This document shows, in pieces, positions 15,771 to 24,020 of a stretch of DNA of 64,000 nt. A model generated the notes under the pieces. It saw nothing but the letters and a program-made list of their open reading frames with translations. It did no database searches and was not told the DNA's origin. The translations under genes and the position numbers were made by a program. The DNA comes from Streptomyces filipinensis (GTDB lineage: Bacteria > Actinomycetota > Actinomycetes > Streptomycetales > Streptomycetaceae): contig NZ_BMTD01000010.1 of assembly GCF_014649495.1 (NCBI RefSeq), positions 137,067 through 201,066 of the forward strand. Reading direction: 5' to 3'. The number at the start of each line of letters is the position of its first letter. Position 1 is the stretch's first letter.

Positions 15771-16643
15771 ATGTCCACGCCACCACAGCCCCCGCAGCAG
15801 CCGGCGGTCCCGCCGCAGCCGACGGCCTACCCCTATCCGAACCCGCAGTCCCCGCAGCCGGGCCCGTTCTACGCGCAGCCCACGGTGATCGGCCAGCCCG
15901 CCGTCCAGCCGCTGCCCGGCCAGTTCGGTCAGCCGGGGCCGTCGCAGCCGGGGCATCCCTACGCCCAGGCCGCCCAGTTCGGTCCCGCGGCGCCCGTGCC
16001 CGCGTCCGGTGGCGGCGGGGCCGGCAAGGCGGTGCTCTGGGCCGCGGTCGGCGCGGTCGTCGCCTCCGCCGCCTGGGCGGCCGGTGTTCTCCTCGTCGGC
16101 GGCAAGGGCGACAGCGCGGACCTGCGGGGCTACTCGGCGCCCTCCAACATGTGCTCCAGCGCCGACTACTCCTCCTTCAAGGGCGAGTATCCCGAGGGCG
16201 ACTCCTCGCCGACCAAGACCTCGCTCAAGAACGCGGCGCTGGACGAGAGCTACTGCAGCCTCGGCCTGAAGAAGACCGGTTCGTCGTACGCCGACGCCTA
16301 TCTGTCCATGCAGCTGGACCTGCACAAGAAGACCGACCCGGGGCCCGAGTTCACGGCCACGTGGAAGAACTACGGCGACAGCCACACCGGTTACGACGTC
16401 TCCACGGTCAGCGGCATCGGCGACGAGGCCTACCTCGTCAGCCAGGACACCACCAGCGGCTCTTCCAGCAGCGGCTCACGCTACGCCACGCTCGCGGTCC
16501 GCGACGGCTGGGTGACCTACACGATGAGCTACAGCGTCTACCTCTCCTCCTACGACCAGGACAAGAACCCGCCCTCGCTCAGCGAGGTCGACGGCTGGCT
16601 GAAGAAGGACGCCACGTCCACGCTGGGCCGGCTGCGGGGCTGA
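15771..16643 (+). CDS. Proline-rich single-pass membrane protein, unknown function
   Basis: The 290-residue protein has a Pro/Gln-rich cytosolic tail of about 80 residues (repeats of QPGQ-, PQP- and YAQ-like words), a Gly hinge, one membrane helix (AVLWAAVGAVVASAAWAAGVLLV), and an extracellular domain of about 180 residues. The outer domain has two Cys (SNMCSSADYSSF and ESYCSLGLKK) that could form a disulfide, and many Ser/Tyr/Asp. This layout is common among Streptomyces membrane proteins of unknown function. ATG 15771 has only a weak AGGA upstream. The convergent gene begins 3 bases after its stop. Confidence 0.7.
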   Translation: MSTPPQPPQQPAVPPQPTAYPYPNPQSPQPGPFYAQPTVIGQPAVQPLPGQFGQPGPSQPGHPYAQAAQFGPAAPVPASGGGGAGKAVLWAAVGAVVASAAWAAGVLLVGGKGDSADLRGYSAPSNMCSSADYSSFKGEYPEGDSSPTKTSLKNAALDESYCSLGLKKTGSSYADAYLSMQLDLHKKTDPGPEFTATWKNYGDSHTGYDVSTVSGIGDEAYLVSQDTTSGSSSSGSRYATLAVRDGWVTYTMSYSVYLSSYDQDKNPPSLSEVDGWLKKDATSTLGRLRG

Positions 16644-16646
16644 CCC

Positions 16647-17072
16647 TCAACCCCGCACGTCGCCGGGCCGGCCCTGGGCCGACCGTGCCCGCGCATCCTT
16701 GACGATCTGGTCGAAGCGCGCGCCCATGGCCTCGGCGAGGGCCTGGGCGCCGGACAACGGGCGGACCATGACCATGAAGTCGTCGATCAGGCCTTCCTCG
16801 TTCACGTGCAGGAAGTCGCAGCCGGTCAGCTCGCGGTCGCCGACGCGGGCCGTGAAGACCAGCGCCTGGTCGGCGCCGGCCGCGTCGCCGATCTCGCGGA
16901 CGTACCGGAAGTCCTGGAACACCTGGGAGACCGCGCGCAGGATCGCCGCGGTGATCGCCTTGCCCGGGTACGGCTTGAAGACGACCGGGCTGGTGAAGAC
17001 GACGTCCTCGGCCAGCAGCGCCTCGACGGCGTCCATGTCCCCGGCCTCCACCGCCTCACGGAACGCGCGCAT
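16647..17072 (-). CDS. NTF2-like (SnoaL-type) small protein
   Basis: A 141-residue protein of the NTF2-like cone fold. It starts MRAFREAVEAGDMDAVEALLAEDVVFTSP, the typical first helix and strand, and continues with FRYVREIGDAAGADQALVFTARVGDRELTGCDFLHVNEEGLIDDFMVMVRP. Members act as small-molecule enzymes or binding proteins; no catalytic residue is certain. ATG 17072 has GAGGTGG 4 bases upstream. It is divergent from a PadR-family regulator with an AT-rich, palindromic shared spacer, so it is the probable target of that regulator. Confidence 0.8.
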   Translation of the reverse strand: MRAFREAVEAGDMDAVEALLAEDVVFTSPVVFKPYPGKAITAAILRAVSQVFQDFRYVREIGDAAGADQALVFTARVGDRELTGCDFLHVNEEGLIDDFMVMVRPLSGAQALAEAMGARFDQIVKDARARSAQGRPGDVRG

Positions 17073-17089
17073 CGGACCACCTCACATAG

Positions 17090-17123
17090 TCAATTTATTG
17101 AATAGGTGCCGATGAGATTAATC
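17090..17123. promoter_or_regulatory. Palindromic AT-rich operator region between NTF2-like gene and padR
   Basis: The 72-base divergent spacer is unusually AT-rich for this genome. It holds TCAAT-TT-ATTGA (17090-17101), a perfect 5-2-5 palindrome, and GATTAATC (17116-17123). Both divergent promoters must lie here, so binding of the PadR product would control both genes. Confidence 0.45.
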
Positions 17124-17144
17124 AACGACTGATAGCCTGTCCAT

Positions 17145-17708
17145 ATGTCGCTCAAGTACGCCGTCCTGGCCGCCCTGCTGGAGGGCGAGGCATCGGGCTA
17201 CGAGCTGTCGAAGTCGTTCGACGTCTCGCTCGCGAACTTCTGGCCCGCCACCCCGCAGCAGCTCTACCGGGAGCTGGAGCGCCTGGCCCAGGACGGGCTG
17301 GTCCAGGCCCGGACGGTGCAGCAGGAGCGGCGGCCGAACAAGCGGATGTTCACGCTCACCGAGGCGGGCCGGGCGGAGCTGAGCGCGTTCGCCGCCGAGC
17401 CGCCGAAGCGGCCCACCGCCGTCCGCGACGAACTCCTCATCAAGATCCAGGCGATGGACGGCGGCGACCCCGAGACCACCCGTGCGCTGGTCGAGGAGCG
17501 CAGGGGGTGGTCCCGCGGAAAGCTCGACCGCTACCGGCGGGTGCAGGCCCGCCTCCTCGACGGCCGCACCGAGGACGAGTACCTCCGCGACGCCGACCGC
17601 GTCGGCCCCTACCTCACCCTCATGGCCGGGATCGGCTTCGAGGAGGAGAACCTGCGCTGGTGCGACCGGGTCCTCGTGGTCCTGGCCGAGCGGGTGGCCC
17701 TAGGCTGA
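17145..17708 (+). CDS. PadR-family transcriptional regulator
   Basis: A 187-residue PadR regulator of the Vir-type subfamily with a C-terminal coiled region. The N-terminal winged helix reads MSLKYAVLAALLEGEASGYE, then ANFWPATPQQLYRELERLAQDGLV and the wing ending KRMFTLTEAGRAEL. The C-terminal half (about 95-185) is helical and forms the dimer. PadR proteins repress neighbouring genes and are released by small phenolic or drug-like ligands. It is divergent from the NTF2-like gene, the most likely target, and a methyltransferase gene follows 4 bases after its stop, so it may also control that gene. Confidence 0.9.
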   Translation: MSLKYAVLAALLEGEASGYELSKSFDVSLANFWPATPQQLYRELERLAQDGLVQARTVQQERRPNKRMFTLTEAGRAELSAFAAEPPKRPTAVRDELLIKIQAMDGGDPETTRALVEERRGWSRGKLDRYRRVQARLLDGRTEDEYLRDADRVGPYLTLMAGIGFEEENLRWCDRVLVVLAERVALG

Positions 17709-17712
17709 GCAG

Positions 17713-18465
17713 ATGTTCGGTCCTGAAGGCCCCCGGCTGCGTGAACTGGCCGTGCAGGCGCTGTCGTCGGTGGAGCACGGCTACGACCTGCTCGCCCCCA
17801 AGTTCGACCACACCCCCTTCCGGACACCCGACCAGGTGCTGGAGGCGGTGGCGGAGGCGCTGGTCCCGCTCGGCCCGTTCGAGGACGGACTCGACCTGTG
17901 CTGCGGTACCGGCGCGGGCGTCGAAGCGCTGACCGGGCTGTGCCGCCGGAGTGTCACCGGGGTCGACTTCAGCGCGGGCATGCTCGACGTCGCCCGGCAC
18001 CGGGTGCGGCCCGCCGACGGGCCCGGGGTCGCCTGGGTGCGCGGCGACGCCCGTGCCCTGCCGTTCCGGGCCGCCTTCGATCTCGTGGTGTCCTTCGGGG
18101 CGTTCGGCCACTTCCTGCCGCGCGAGCTGCCCGGGCTCTTCGCCCAGGTCCACTCCGTCCTGCGGCCCGGCGGCCGGTTCGCCTTTCCGGTGCTCGCCCC
18201 GCCCCGTCCGGCACGGCCCGCCTTCTGGGCGCTGCTCGGCTTCGACGCGGTGATGCGGGTGCGCAACGCGTTGTGGCGGCCGCCGTTCGTCATGTACTAC
18301 CGGGCCTTCCGGCTCACTGACGTGCTCGGCGAGCTGGGCCGGGCCGGGTTCGTCGTCGAACTGCACGCGCTGCCCGGGTTCGGACGGCGCGGCGACGGCA
18401 GCCCACGGGCCCGGCTGGTCGAGGCCCGGCGGACTCAGCCCGCCGCGGGCAGCGTGAACTCGTAG
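17713..18465 (+). CDS. Class I SAM-dependent methyltransferase
   Basis: A 250-residue Rossmann-fold methyltransferase. Motif I is LDLCCGTGAGVEAL (about residues 60-73), followed by the acidic VTGVDFSAGMLDVAR, the GDARALPF motif and LRPGGRFAFPVLAP. The substrate is not known; UbiE/Methyltransf_11-like proteins of this type act on small molecules. It starts 4 bases after the padR stop with no separate ribosome-binding site, which suggests coupling. Its 3' end overlaps the convergent GntR gene by 31 bases. Confidence 0.85.
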   Translation: MFGPEGPRLRELAVQALSSVEHGYDLLAPKFDHTPFRTPDQVLEAVAEALVPLGPFEDGLDLCCGTGAGVEALTGLCRRSVTGVDFSAGMLDVARHRVRPADGPGVAWVRGDARALPFRAAFDLVVSFGAFGHFLPRELPGLFAQVHSVLRPGGRFAFPVLAPPRPARPAFWALLGFDAVMRVRNALWRPPFVMYYRAFRLTDVLGELGRAGFVVELHALPGFGRRGDGSPRARLVEARRTQPAAGSVNS

Positions 18466-19178
18466 ACCAGGGTGTCACGTTCGGCGTTCACGACGAGGTC
18501 GGTGATCTCCAGCGGCCGGGCGTACTGGTCGTGCACGCGCCGGGTCACGCGCACCGAGGAAGCGCCGTCGACCTGGCTGATGGCATCGCGGTGATGCAGG
18601 GACAGACCCGCCTTGCGCATCCAGTCGTAGGCGCACCGCAGATGCGCGGGAGTGGCACCGTCGGCCCGGCCCCGGTAGCGGGCCAGCTCGGTGACCTCGG
18701 CCAGCGCCACCGCCGAGAACGACGTCACCGCCGTCCGCAGTGAGCGGCCGTCCGGTGTGGCCGACCGGTAGCGGTGCACCAGTGTCGGCCGGTGCGGTGC
18801 CAGGCCCAGCGCCCGCGCGTGTTCCGGCGGTGGTGTCTCCCAGGTCACCGTGGACCGGTCGACCGCGGACGGGTCCGCCGAGCGGGCGCCCAGCGGGAAG
18901 GCCGGCGTTCCCGGTGCGTCGACCGGCCGGGCGGGCAGCGCGGCGTGGCTGCCCCGCCGGTCGGTGGCGACCAGACCGCTGCGCCGCAGCATCTCCAGTG
19001 CCTGCCGGACGGTCTCCCGGCTGACCTGGAAGTGGGCGGCCAGGTGTCGTTCGCCCGGCAGTCGTTCGCCCGGCGGAATGGTGCCGTCGCGCAGTTCGTC
19101 GAGCAGCAGCGCCGCGATCCGCCCGTACAGGGGCAGGTCGTCGTTCTGGGCGGGTTCGTGCGGGGTGGTGCGGGCCAT
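18435..19178 (-). CDS. GntR-family (HutC/UTRA) transcriptional regulator
   Basis: A 247-residue regulator with an N-terminal winged helix (LPLYGRIAALLLDELRDGTI, then LPGERHLAAHFQVSRETVRQ) and a C-terminal UTRA sensor domain from about residue 90, with RPTLVHRYRSATPDG and the family end TDLVVNAERDTLVYEFTLP. UTRA proteins sense sugars, amino acids or intermediates. ATG 19178 has AGGAGGG upstream at good spacing. A palindrome of the HutC/DasR type lies 65 bases upstream at 19243-19254 and probably allows autoregulation. The gene is followed convergently by the methyltransferase. Confidence 0.88.
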   Translation of the reverse strand: MARTTPHEPAQNDDLPLYGRIAALLLDELRDGTIPPGERLPGERHLAAHFQVSRETVRQALEMLRRSGLVATDRRGSHAALPARPVDAPGTPAFPLGARSADPSAVDRSTVTWETPPPEHARALGLAPHRPTLVHRYRSATPDGRSLRTAVTSFSAVALAEVTELARYRGRADGATPAHLRCAYDWMRKAGLSLHHRDAISQVDGASSVRVTRRVHDQYARPLEITDLVVNAERDTLVYEFTLPAAG

Positions 19179-19242
19179 GCCGCGCCCTCCTGTTGTGACA
19201 AGAAGTAGTCGTGCGGACTCGTTGCGCGACCACAATTAGCAT

Positions 19243-19254
19243 TGGTCTAAACCA
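19243..19254. promoter_or_regulatory. HutC/DasR-type operator upstream of the GntR gene
   Basis: TGGTCTAAACCA (19243-19254) matches the core TGGTCTAGACCA of the DasR-type site at 11 of 12 positions. A related sequence, CGGTCTACCG, lies about 24 bases further at 19266-19275. The spacing from the GntR start suits an autoregulatory site. Confidence 0.5.
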
Positions 19255-19655
19255 CAAGGGAAGAGCGGTCTACCGGTTCGGCCGAAACCCGCCCAGGCTG
19301 TCCCGCCGTCGCGAAGCGCTGTCGTCCGGGGCGTCGAGCGGTGCCGTCCTCCGCGGGCCGTCGGCGATGCCCGGAGCCATCCGGTCCCTCGCGTGCCCCA
19401 CGGTATGCCTGCCTTGTGGGCCCGGGGCTCACCGGACCCGCCGCACCCGTCATGACCGAAAGCCGGCGGGTTCGGGCCCTACGCGCCTGGGCGCCGATCG
19501 GCCACGGAGCCGGCCCGATCCCGGTCGCGCCCTCGAAGCCGCACCCGGCGAGCCGCCGCACGGGCGGGAAAACCCGGGTCGCGGCGCTGCGACCCGGGTG
19601 GCCAGAGCGTACCGACGGGTCGGACCGGTGGGAAGGGCCCGGTGCCGCCCGCGGC
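19255..19655. other. Gene-free spacer between the GntR gene and the acetylxylan esterase gene
   Basis: About 400 bases with no frame of convincing codon usage on either strand. Apart from the operator at its left edge and the terminator at 19572-19599, I see no structure in it. Confidence 0.5.
19567..19599 (-). terminator. Rho-independent terminator of the esterase gene
   Basis: On the minus strand the perfect 11-bp stem ACCCGGGTCGC / GCGACCCGGGT (arms 19589-19599 and 19572-19582, 6-base loop) is followed by a TTTT run. It lies 57 bases after the esterase stop, a textbook terminator for that gene. Confidence 0.75.
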
Positions 19656-20624
19656 CTAGGTGTACGAGCGCAGCCAGCGCACCTTCTCCGCCTCGTGGAA
19701 GGGGCCGCCGCCCTCGTGGTCGTTGAAGTCGTAGACCTCGATCGTCTTGTCCTCGTGCGCCCAGGCGTTGAACGCGGCGAACACCGTCGACGGCGGGCAG
19801 GTCTGGTCCTCCAGTGCCGCCGAGAACAGCGCCGGCGCCCGGCCCCGGGCCGCGAAGTGCACGCCGTCGAAGTACGACAGCGTGCGTCGCACCTCGGCCG
19901 AGCGGCCACGGTGCGTCTTGAGGAACAGGCCGATCTCCCGGTACGGGTGACGGTCCGTCAGTACCGTCGCACGCGGGAAGTCGCACAGGAACGGCACGTC
20001 CGGGGCGACCGCGATCAGGTCCGGGACCAGGCCGCCGACGGCCAGGGAGATGCCGCCGCCCTGACTGGCGCCGAGCACCACGGTGCGCGCCGCGTCGGTC
20101 AGCGGGTGGGAGCGGGCCGCCTCGACGGCGCGCACGGCGTCCGTGTACACCCGGCGGTAGTAGTAGTTCTCGGGTGCGTCGATGCCCCGCGTCATGAACC
20201 CGGGGTAGGCCGGTGCCGCGCCCACCGGGTCCGCGGTGCCGCCCCCGGCTCCCCACGCGCTGCCCTGACCACGCGTGTCCATCACGAAGTGCGCGCGGCC
20301 CGTCGACGCCCAGAGCAGGTTCTCGTGCGGCAGCCCGCGCCCGCCGCCGTAGCCGATGAACTCGACGACCACCGGCAGGGGATCGGTCGCGCCGGCCGGC
20401 AGCCGCAGCCAGCCCTTGACCGGGTGTCCGTCGAACCCGGCGAACGTCACGTCGTACACCCGGACCGTCGACAACCCGGTGTCCACCGGCTCGAAGCGGG
20501 CGTCCAGCTCGTGCTCGCGCGCCTCCTCAAGCGTCTTGTCCCAGAAGGCCTCGAAGTCCTCGGGCTCGGTGGACTCGCTGCGGTGCGTGCGGAGTTCGTC
20601 GAGGGGAAGGTCGAAGAGCGCCAT
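19656..20624 (-). CDS. Acetylxylan esterase / cephalosporin-C deacetylase family (AXE1)
   Basis: A 322-residue alpha/beta-hydrolase of carbohydrate-esterase family 7. These enzymes remove acetyl groups from xylo-oligosaccharides and related small esters. Visible motifs are MALFDLPLDELRTH at the N-terminus, GFDGHPVKGWLRLPAG, the oxyanion region IGYGGGRG, the family RGQGS motif, the nucleophile elbow GASQGGGISLA and the C-terminal catalytic His in FNDHEGGG. No signal peptide, as is usual for CE7, so it acts in the cytosol. ATG 20624 is preferred over an upstream TTG at 20630 because AAGG lies 9 bases before it. Confidence 0.9.
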   Translation of the reverse strand: MALFDLPLDELRTHRSESTEPEDFEAFWDKTLEEAREHELDARFEPVDTGLSTVRVYDVTFAGFDGHPVKGWLRLPAGATDPLPVVVEFIGYGGGRGLPHENLLWASTGRAHFVMDTRGQGSAWGAGGGTADPVGAAPAYPGFMTRGIDAPENYYYRRVYTDAVRAVEAARSHPLTDAARTVVLGASQGGGISLAVGGLVPDLIAVAPDVPFLCDFPRATVLTDRHPYREIGLFLKTHRGRSAEVRRTLSYFDGVHFAARGRAPALFSAALEDQTCPPSTVFAAFNAWAHEDKTIEVYDFNDHEGGGPFHEAEKVRWLRSYT

Positions 20625-20723
20625 CGACAACCGCCTTTGTGAGGGAGTCAGCGTCAGCTCACCGTACGTGCGGGGCCGTGGGCTGACCAGTAAGCCTTTG
20701 CGCCCTCGGCGGCCGGATCGCCG

Positions 20724-21308
20724 TCACGTCCGTGGCTGGGTCCACCGCGGACCGGTCCGCGCCCACTCCCGTTCCCACTCCGCCAGCCGGTGGCGCAGCG
20801 CGATCCGGCGCTCGACGGCGTGCCCGAGGAGGACGACGGCAGCCGCACCGCCCGCCGCGCACACCCCGACGGTCACCGCGTGCTGCCACACGGCCGCGTC
20901 GCCCGCCGGCGGTGCGACATTGCGGCCCTGGGCGTCGAACCACACGGACACCGTGTCACCGGTCCGGGTCCCGGCCGGCACCCGGGCCCACGCCGTCCGG
21001 GCCCCCTTGCCGGGCTCGGTCCAGCGGACCTCGGCGCGGTAGGGGTGTTCGCGGTCGCCCTGCACGGCGGAGGGCCGCTCGGGCGGGTCGCCGATCACCC
21101 GCGCGCGGACCAGGTGGCGCTCGGCCCGCTGTGCGGCCGCGAGGGTCCGGGCCTCACCGTGCGCGCGCAGGCCCGCGGCGGCGCCGACGAGCGGCGCGAC
21201 GACGAACAGCAGGACGGCCACGATCAGCACCGTCCACGCTTCCACGACATCCGAGCTGCGCCGCAGCGGATTGCGCCGCCAGCGCCAGCCATGCACCCGG
21301 GTACGCAT
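20724..21308 (-). CDS. Rv1733c-like two-helix membrane protein
   Basis: A 194-residue membrane protein of the Rv1733c type common in Streptomyces. It begins MRTRVHGWRWRRNPLRRSSD, the family hallmark, followed by a first helix (AWTVLIVAVLLFVVAPLVGA), an outer domain of about 95 residues (YRAEVRWTEPGKGARTAWARVPAG then GDTVSVWFDAQG), and a second helix (AVTVGVCAAGGAAAVVLLG) with a basic tail. Function is unknown; the M. tuberculosis relative belongs to the dormancy regulon. ATG 21308 is preceded by GAGGAGGTGG. Confidence 0.8.
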   Translation of the reverse strand: MRTRVHGWRWRRNPLRRSSDVVEAWTVLIVAVLLFVVAPLVGAAAGLRAHGEARTLAAAQRAERHLVRARVIGDPPERPSAVQGDREHPYRAEVRWTEPGKGARTAWARVPAGTRTGDTVSVWFDAQGRNVAPPAGDAAVWQHAVTVGVCAAGGAAAVVLLGHAVERRIALRHRLAEWEREWARTGPRWTQPRT

Positions 21309-21522
21309 GTCCACCTCCTCGCTCCGTCGGGGCCGGAGAGCCGGCGAACCGCTCCCCGAGTCCGTCACCCCCGCCGCTCACGCACACGGGCACCCACACC
21401 CGTCTCGTACCCCGTACGGAGCACCTCGTTCACACCGCGAACCGCGAGTTCCAGTCCGTCTGGAGCACGGAACGCGCAGTGCGCCCCGCGTTCGCGCGAC
21501 CGACCGTGGTGCGCGCCCCGGA

Positions 21523-22329
21523 TCAGCCGAAGCGCTCGATGCGGATCCGGTCCACCGGCTGGCCCGCCGCGACCAGCAGCCGGGACGCGTGCTCGGCAAA
21601 CCCGTTGGACCCGCAGACATAGGCCTCCCACCCACCGGGAGGCTGCTGGGCCAGGAGCGGTGCCACATGTGCGGCCGCCATACGTCCCACCGGTACCCCG
21701 TGGGGCGCGCTGCGGGTGAACAGGGGTGTCGTCTCCGCGCCCAGCTCCGAGGCGTAGATCAGCTCCTCGGGGCTGCGCGCGGAGGCCAGCATGCGCAGCG
21801 GCACGGTGAGGCCGCGCCGCCGGTGGTGCCGCACCATCGACATCAGCGGGACGATCCCGGAGCCGGCCCCGAGCAGCAGCGCGGGCCGGTCACCGGGCCA
21901 GGCGAAGAATCCGCTCAGCGGTCCGCGCAGCTCGACCGTGTCCCCGGGGCGGGCGACCGTGTGGAACCAGCCGGAGACCTCGCCGTCCGGCACATGGTCC
22001 AAGGTCAGCTCGATGTGCCCGGAGTCGTCCGGCGCCGAGGCGATCGAGTAGTGGCGCTGGGCCACATAACCGTCCGGCGCGGTCAGCCGCAGCATCAGGT
22101 GCTGGCCCGGCAGATGCCCCGCCCAGTCCGGTACCGCCAGCCGGAAGGTGGCCGTCTGCGGCGTCTCGCGCCGGATCTCCGTCAGTGTGGCCGTCTGCCA
22201 CACCGCCGCCGCCTGCTCGCTCACGGCGATGCGGCCGGGGACCGCGAACCGCCTCGCAGGAACGTCCGCGCCGGGGGCGGGGGAGGCCCCGGCCGGGCTG
22301 CTCGGGTGTGTCGTCGGCGTCTCAGTCAC
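21523..22329 (-). CDS. FAD/NAD-binding ferredoxin-reductase-like oxidoreductase
   Basis: A 268-residue flavoprotein of the ferredoxin-NADP reductase superfamily without an iron-sulfur domain. The FAD motif RHYSIASAP (RxYS), the phosphate-loop LLLGAGSGIVPLMSMV for NAD(P) binding and the C-terminal YVCGSNGFAEHASRLL are all present. GTG 22329 overlaps the end of the sulfite-oxidase-like gene by 8 bases, so translation is coupled. The pairing suggests that it passes electrons between NAD(P)H and the molybdenum enzyme upstream. Confidence 0.85.
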   Translation of the reverse strand: MTETPTTHPSSPAGASPAPGADVPARRFAVPGRIAVSEQAAAVWQTATLTEIRRETPQTATFRLAVPDWAGHLPGQHLMLRLTAPDGYVAQRHYSIASAPDDSGHIELTLDHVPDGEVSGWFHTVARPGDTVELRGPLSGFFAWPGDRPALLLGAGSGIVPLMSMVRHHRRRGLTVPLRMLASARSPEELIYASELGAETTPLFTRSAPHGVPVGRMAAAHVAPLLAQQPPGGWEAYVCGSNGFAEHASRLLVAAGQPVDRIRIERFG

Positions 22330-22927
22330 CGGAGTACCGCTGCTCCTCCCAGGGATTGCCGCGCTCGTGGTAGCCGTTGCGCTCCCAGAACCCGGGCTCG
22401 TCGTGGTCGAGAAGCGTGAGGCCCGCGATCCACTTGGCGCTCTTCCAGAAATAGCGGTGGGGCACCAGCAGCCGCGCCGGGCCGCCGTGTTCGGACGGCA
22501 GCGGCGTGCCGTCGTACTCCCAGACGATCCAGGCGCGGCCGCCGGTGAGGTCGGCGAGCGGCAGGTTGGCGGTGTAGCCGGTGTGGGATCGGGCGAGCAC
22601 ATGGGTGGCGGACACTTGGGGCCGCACCACAGCGAAGAACGCGTCCAGCGAGACACCGCCGAACCGCACGCCGAACTTCGACCAGCCGGTCACACAGTGG
22701 ATGCCGCCGTCGTAGGCCGAGGCCGGCAGCGCGTGTGCCGCGTCCCAGTCCCAGGTGTGCGGCCGCTCGACCAGACCGTCGATGCGGAAGGACCAGTCGG
22801 CCGGCGCGAGGTCGGGGGTGACCTCGGCGGACAGGACGGGCCAGTCCGCACCCGCGTCGTACTGTCCGGGCGGCAGCCCGGGGTTGTGGACGCGCGGACG
22901 GCCCGTGAAGCCTCGCGTAACGTTCAT
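22322..22927 (-). CDS. Sulfite-oxidase-like molybdopterin oxidoreductase
   Basis: A 201-residue protein of the sulfite oxidase/MsrP molybdopterin fold. The molybdenum-ligating Cys lies in YDGGIHCVTGWS (about residue 79). Other fold motifs are DWSFRIDGLVERPHTWDWD, RSHTGYTANLPLADL and EHGGPARLLVPHRYFWKSAKW. It is short because it has only the Moco domain, without dimerisation or heme domains and without a Tat signal peptide, so it is a cytosolic version. The reductase gene overlapping its stop is its likely partner. The physiological substrate is unknown. Confidence 0.88.
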   Translation of the reverse strand: MNVTRGFTGRPRVHNPGLPPGQYDAGADWPVLSAEVTPDLAPADWSFRIDGLVERPHTWDWDAAHALPASAYDGGIHCVTGWSKFGVRFGGVSLDAFFAVVRPQVSATHVLARSHTGYTANLPLADLTGGRAWIVWEYDGTPLPSEHGGPARLLVPHRYFWKSAKWIAGLTLLDHDEPGFWERNGYHERGNPWEEQRYSGD

Positions 22928-23096
22928 CCTTCAACCGTACGCTGTCGTTCCGGGTGCTCCGGCCCTGGTCATCGCGTGGATCATTGCGCCCGTATGAACT
23001 CTTCCGGGCGGGGGGAATAGCCCCGCGACGCTTCCGCCTTGGGCTCGGTGCCGGCACCGGTTCACCGGTGACAGCGCGAGCGAAGCGAGGAAGAGC

Positions 23097-24020
23097 ATGC
23101 CCAAGGCGTATGTGCACACGCGGGACGGCGGACCGGAGACCGAGGCGTTGACCGACCTGGACCGGCCGCGCCCCGGTCCCGGCCAGATCCTGATCGCGGT
23201 CCGTGCGGCGGGAGTCAACCCCGTCGACTGGAAGCTGCGCGAGGGCTTCCGCCGTCCCGGCGACCCCGAGCGCGTCTTTCCCGCGGTCCTCGGCAGTGAG
23301 GCCGCCGGTGTCGTGGCGGAGCTCGGCGCGGGAGTCACCGGCTTCGCCGTCGGTGACGAGGTGTTCGGCAGCACCGTCGGCGGTGCCTACGCGGAGTACG
23401 CCCTGCTGACCGCCGGCGTGGCCGCCCACAAGCCGGCCGCGCTGTCCTTCCCTGACGCCGCCACCCTCCCGGTCGCCGCGGCCACCGCCTACGACGGCGT
23501 CCGCCAGCTCGCCCTGCCCCGCGGGGCCACCCTGCTGGTGACGGGCGCGGGCGGCGGGGTCGGCAGTGCCACCGTGCAGATCGCCCGCGCCGTGGGACTG
23601 CGGGTCGTGGGCGTGGCGAGCGAGGGCAAGAAGGACGTCGTGCAGGCGCTGGGCGCCGTGCACGTGTCATCCGGGCCCGGCCTGGCCGAGCGGGTGCGGG
23701 CCGCCGCGCCCGACGGGATCGACGCGGTGTACGACCTGGTGGGGGGCCAGGCGCTCGCCGAGGCCGCCGAACTGCTGAAGGACCGGAGCAGGCTGGTCAG
23801 CGCCGCCGCACCGCTCGACGCCGTCACCGCCCTGGGGGGCGCCCGGATCGAGCGGGCCCGCACCGCGGCCGTGCTGGACGCGGTCGCCGGGCTCGTCGTA
23901 CGCGGTGACCTGGAGCCGCACGTCACCCGCGTCCTCCCGCTTGAGGAGGCCGGTGCGGCCCTGCGGGCCGTCGAGGAAGGGCACGCCCTCGGCAAGATCG
24001 TGATCGAGGTGGCCGCGTGA
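23097..24020 (+). CDS. Zinc-independent NADPH:quinone reductase-like MDR protein
   Basis: A 307-residue medium-chain dehydrogenase/reductase of the quinone oxidoreductase branch. The N-terminal catalytic domain has VRAAGVNPVDWKLREGF and FPAVLGSEAAGVVAELGAGV, and lacks the catalytic zinc cysteines. The nucleotide-binding domain has LLVTGAGGGVGSATVQIARA. It reduces quinones or conjugated carbonyls with NADPH. ATG 23097 has AGGAAG upstream. Its stop overlaps the acetyltransferase start in GTGA, so the two are coupled. It is divergent from the molybdopterin gene. Confidence 0.9.
   Translation: MPKAYVHTRDGGPETEALTDLDRPRPGPGQILIAVRAAGVNPVDWKLREGFRRPGDPERVFPAVLGSEAAGVVAELGAGVTGFAVGDEVFGSTVGGAYAEYALLTAGVAAHKPAALSFPDAATLPVAAATAYDGVRQLALPRGATLLVTGAGGGVGSATVQIARAVGLRVVGVASEGKKDVVQALGAVHVSSGPGLAERVRAAAPDGIDAVYDLVGGQALAEAAELLKDRSRLVSAAAPLDAVTALGGARIERARTAAVLDAVAGLVVRGDLEPHVTRVLPLEEAGAALRAVEEGHALGKIVIEVAA

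Noticed and set aside
14968..15786. Minus-strand frame opposite the deaminase gene
   Set aside because: The deaminase has zinc motifs on the plus strand; the opposite frame has no family features.
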